From CAZTGZ01 sp044339595 (lineage in GTDB: Bacteria; Bacteroidota; Bacteroidia; NS11-12g; UBA9320): 6,233 bases of DNA. Position 1 is the stretch's first letter, and each line of letters starts with the position of its first letter. The notes beneath the pieces were generated by a model that searched no databases, had not been told where the DNA came from, and saw only the letters and a program-made list of their open reading frames with translations. The stretch covers positions 1-6,233 of the forward strand of contig JBIIVF010000135.1 in assembly GCA_044339595.1 (NCBI GenBank), given 5' to 3'. Positions 6,179 to 6,233 of the stretch are shown here, in pieces. A program made the translations under genes and the position numbers.

Positions 6179-6233
6179 TTAAGCAGCATTTATATTCAAA
6201 GATTTGTTGTAAGCATCGTTTGGTTTCATTCCG
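6179..6233 (-). CDS. C-terminal end of an IS3-family transposase (OrfB), partial
   Basis: Only the last 17 residues are visible. They begin GMKPNDAYNKSL and end in the TAA at 6181-6179. IS3-family integrase-type transposases typically finish with a segment like (H..)LG(M/Y).TP.E.Y shortly after the last conserved residues of the DDE domain, and this tail fits. The frame is open to the window edge, so the protein is truncated by the window and not necessarily by mutation. The catalytic residues lie outside, so activity cannot be judged. Confidence 0.65.
   Translation of the reverse strand, partial: GMKPNDAYNKSLNINAA

Larger units (their letters stand above)
6116..6233 (-). mobile_element. Right end of an IS3-family (IS150-like) insertion sequence, cut by the window edge
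   Basis: From 6116 the plus strand begins TGTAATACTCCC and continues to TGTTGGAC. Aligned without gaps to the IS150 terminal repeat as I remember it (TGTACTGCACCC to TGTTGGAC), most positions agree, including the terminal TG and the TGTTGGAC block. A minus-strand frame with an IS3-type transposase tail ends 62 bp inside the boundary, the usual layout. The other end and the target duplication lie outside the window; AAC or AAAC just before 6116 would be one copy of a 3-4 bp duplication. Confidence 0.75.

Noticed and set aside
6034..6189. Minus-strand open frame of 51 codons reading across the IS end
   Set aside because: It overlaps the transposase tail in another frame and crosses the terminal repeat in AT-rich DNA, so it is probably a chance frame.

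Overview
The window looks like the chromosome of a Bacteroidota bacterium (Flavobacteriia/Sphingobacteriia type). Four things point there: a PorV/PorQ-family outer-membrane protein, typical of organisms with type IX secretion; an exported DUF4468 protein, a family found mostly in this phylum; two exact matches to the Bacteroidota -7 promoter box TAnnTTTG; and gene starts without clear Shine-Dalgarno sequences. Packing is tight, with abutting or overlapping gene ends, until an AT-rich stretch and an insertion-sequence end at the right edge.

Left part (1-1117): a possible minus-strand reading frame runs off the left edge. It is followed by a strong plus-strand intrinsic terminator with a UUCG loop, whose T-run overlaps the stop codon of tag. 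The tag gene (minus) encodes DNA-3-methyladenine glycosylase I, with all expected zinc ligands and active-site residues. Only 12 bp away a divergent gene encodes a 123-residue helical protein that I do not recognise. Its 3' end overlaps the next gene by 11 bp.

Centre (1107-5034, minus): three genes in probable operon order 5'->3'. They are an acyl-carrier-protein phosphodiesterase-like protein, a PorV/PorQ-family beta-barrel whose ATG abuts the preceding stop, and an exported prolyl oligopeptidase (S9A) with a complete catalytic triad. A TAnnTTTG box lies only 4 bp before the first ATG, which suggests a leaderless or almost leaderless transcript.

Right part (5046-6233): a divergent gene with its own TAnnTTTG box encodes a secreted DUF4468-domain protein. 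It converges, with 2 bp between stops, on a 58-residue putative zinc-ribbon protein. After that come about 270 bp of AT-rich DNA without a convincing gene. From 6116 the sequence matches the right terminal repeat of an IS3-family (IS150-like) insertion sequence, followed by the last codons of its transposase on the minus strand.

Most of the window is ordinary housekeeping and envelope biology. I found no convincing new defence, mobile or regulatory system. The points most worth checking are the IS end, the predicted leaderless operon promoter, the terminator with a competing hairpin, and the two small unrecognised proteins.
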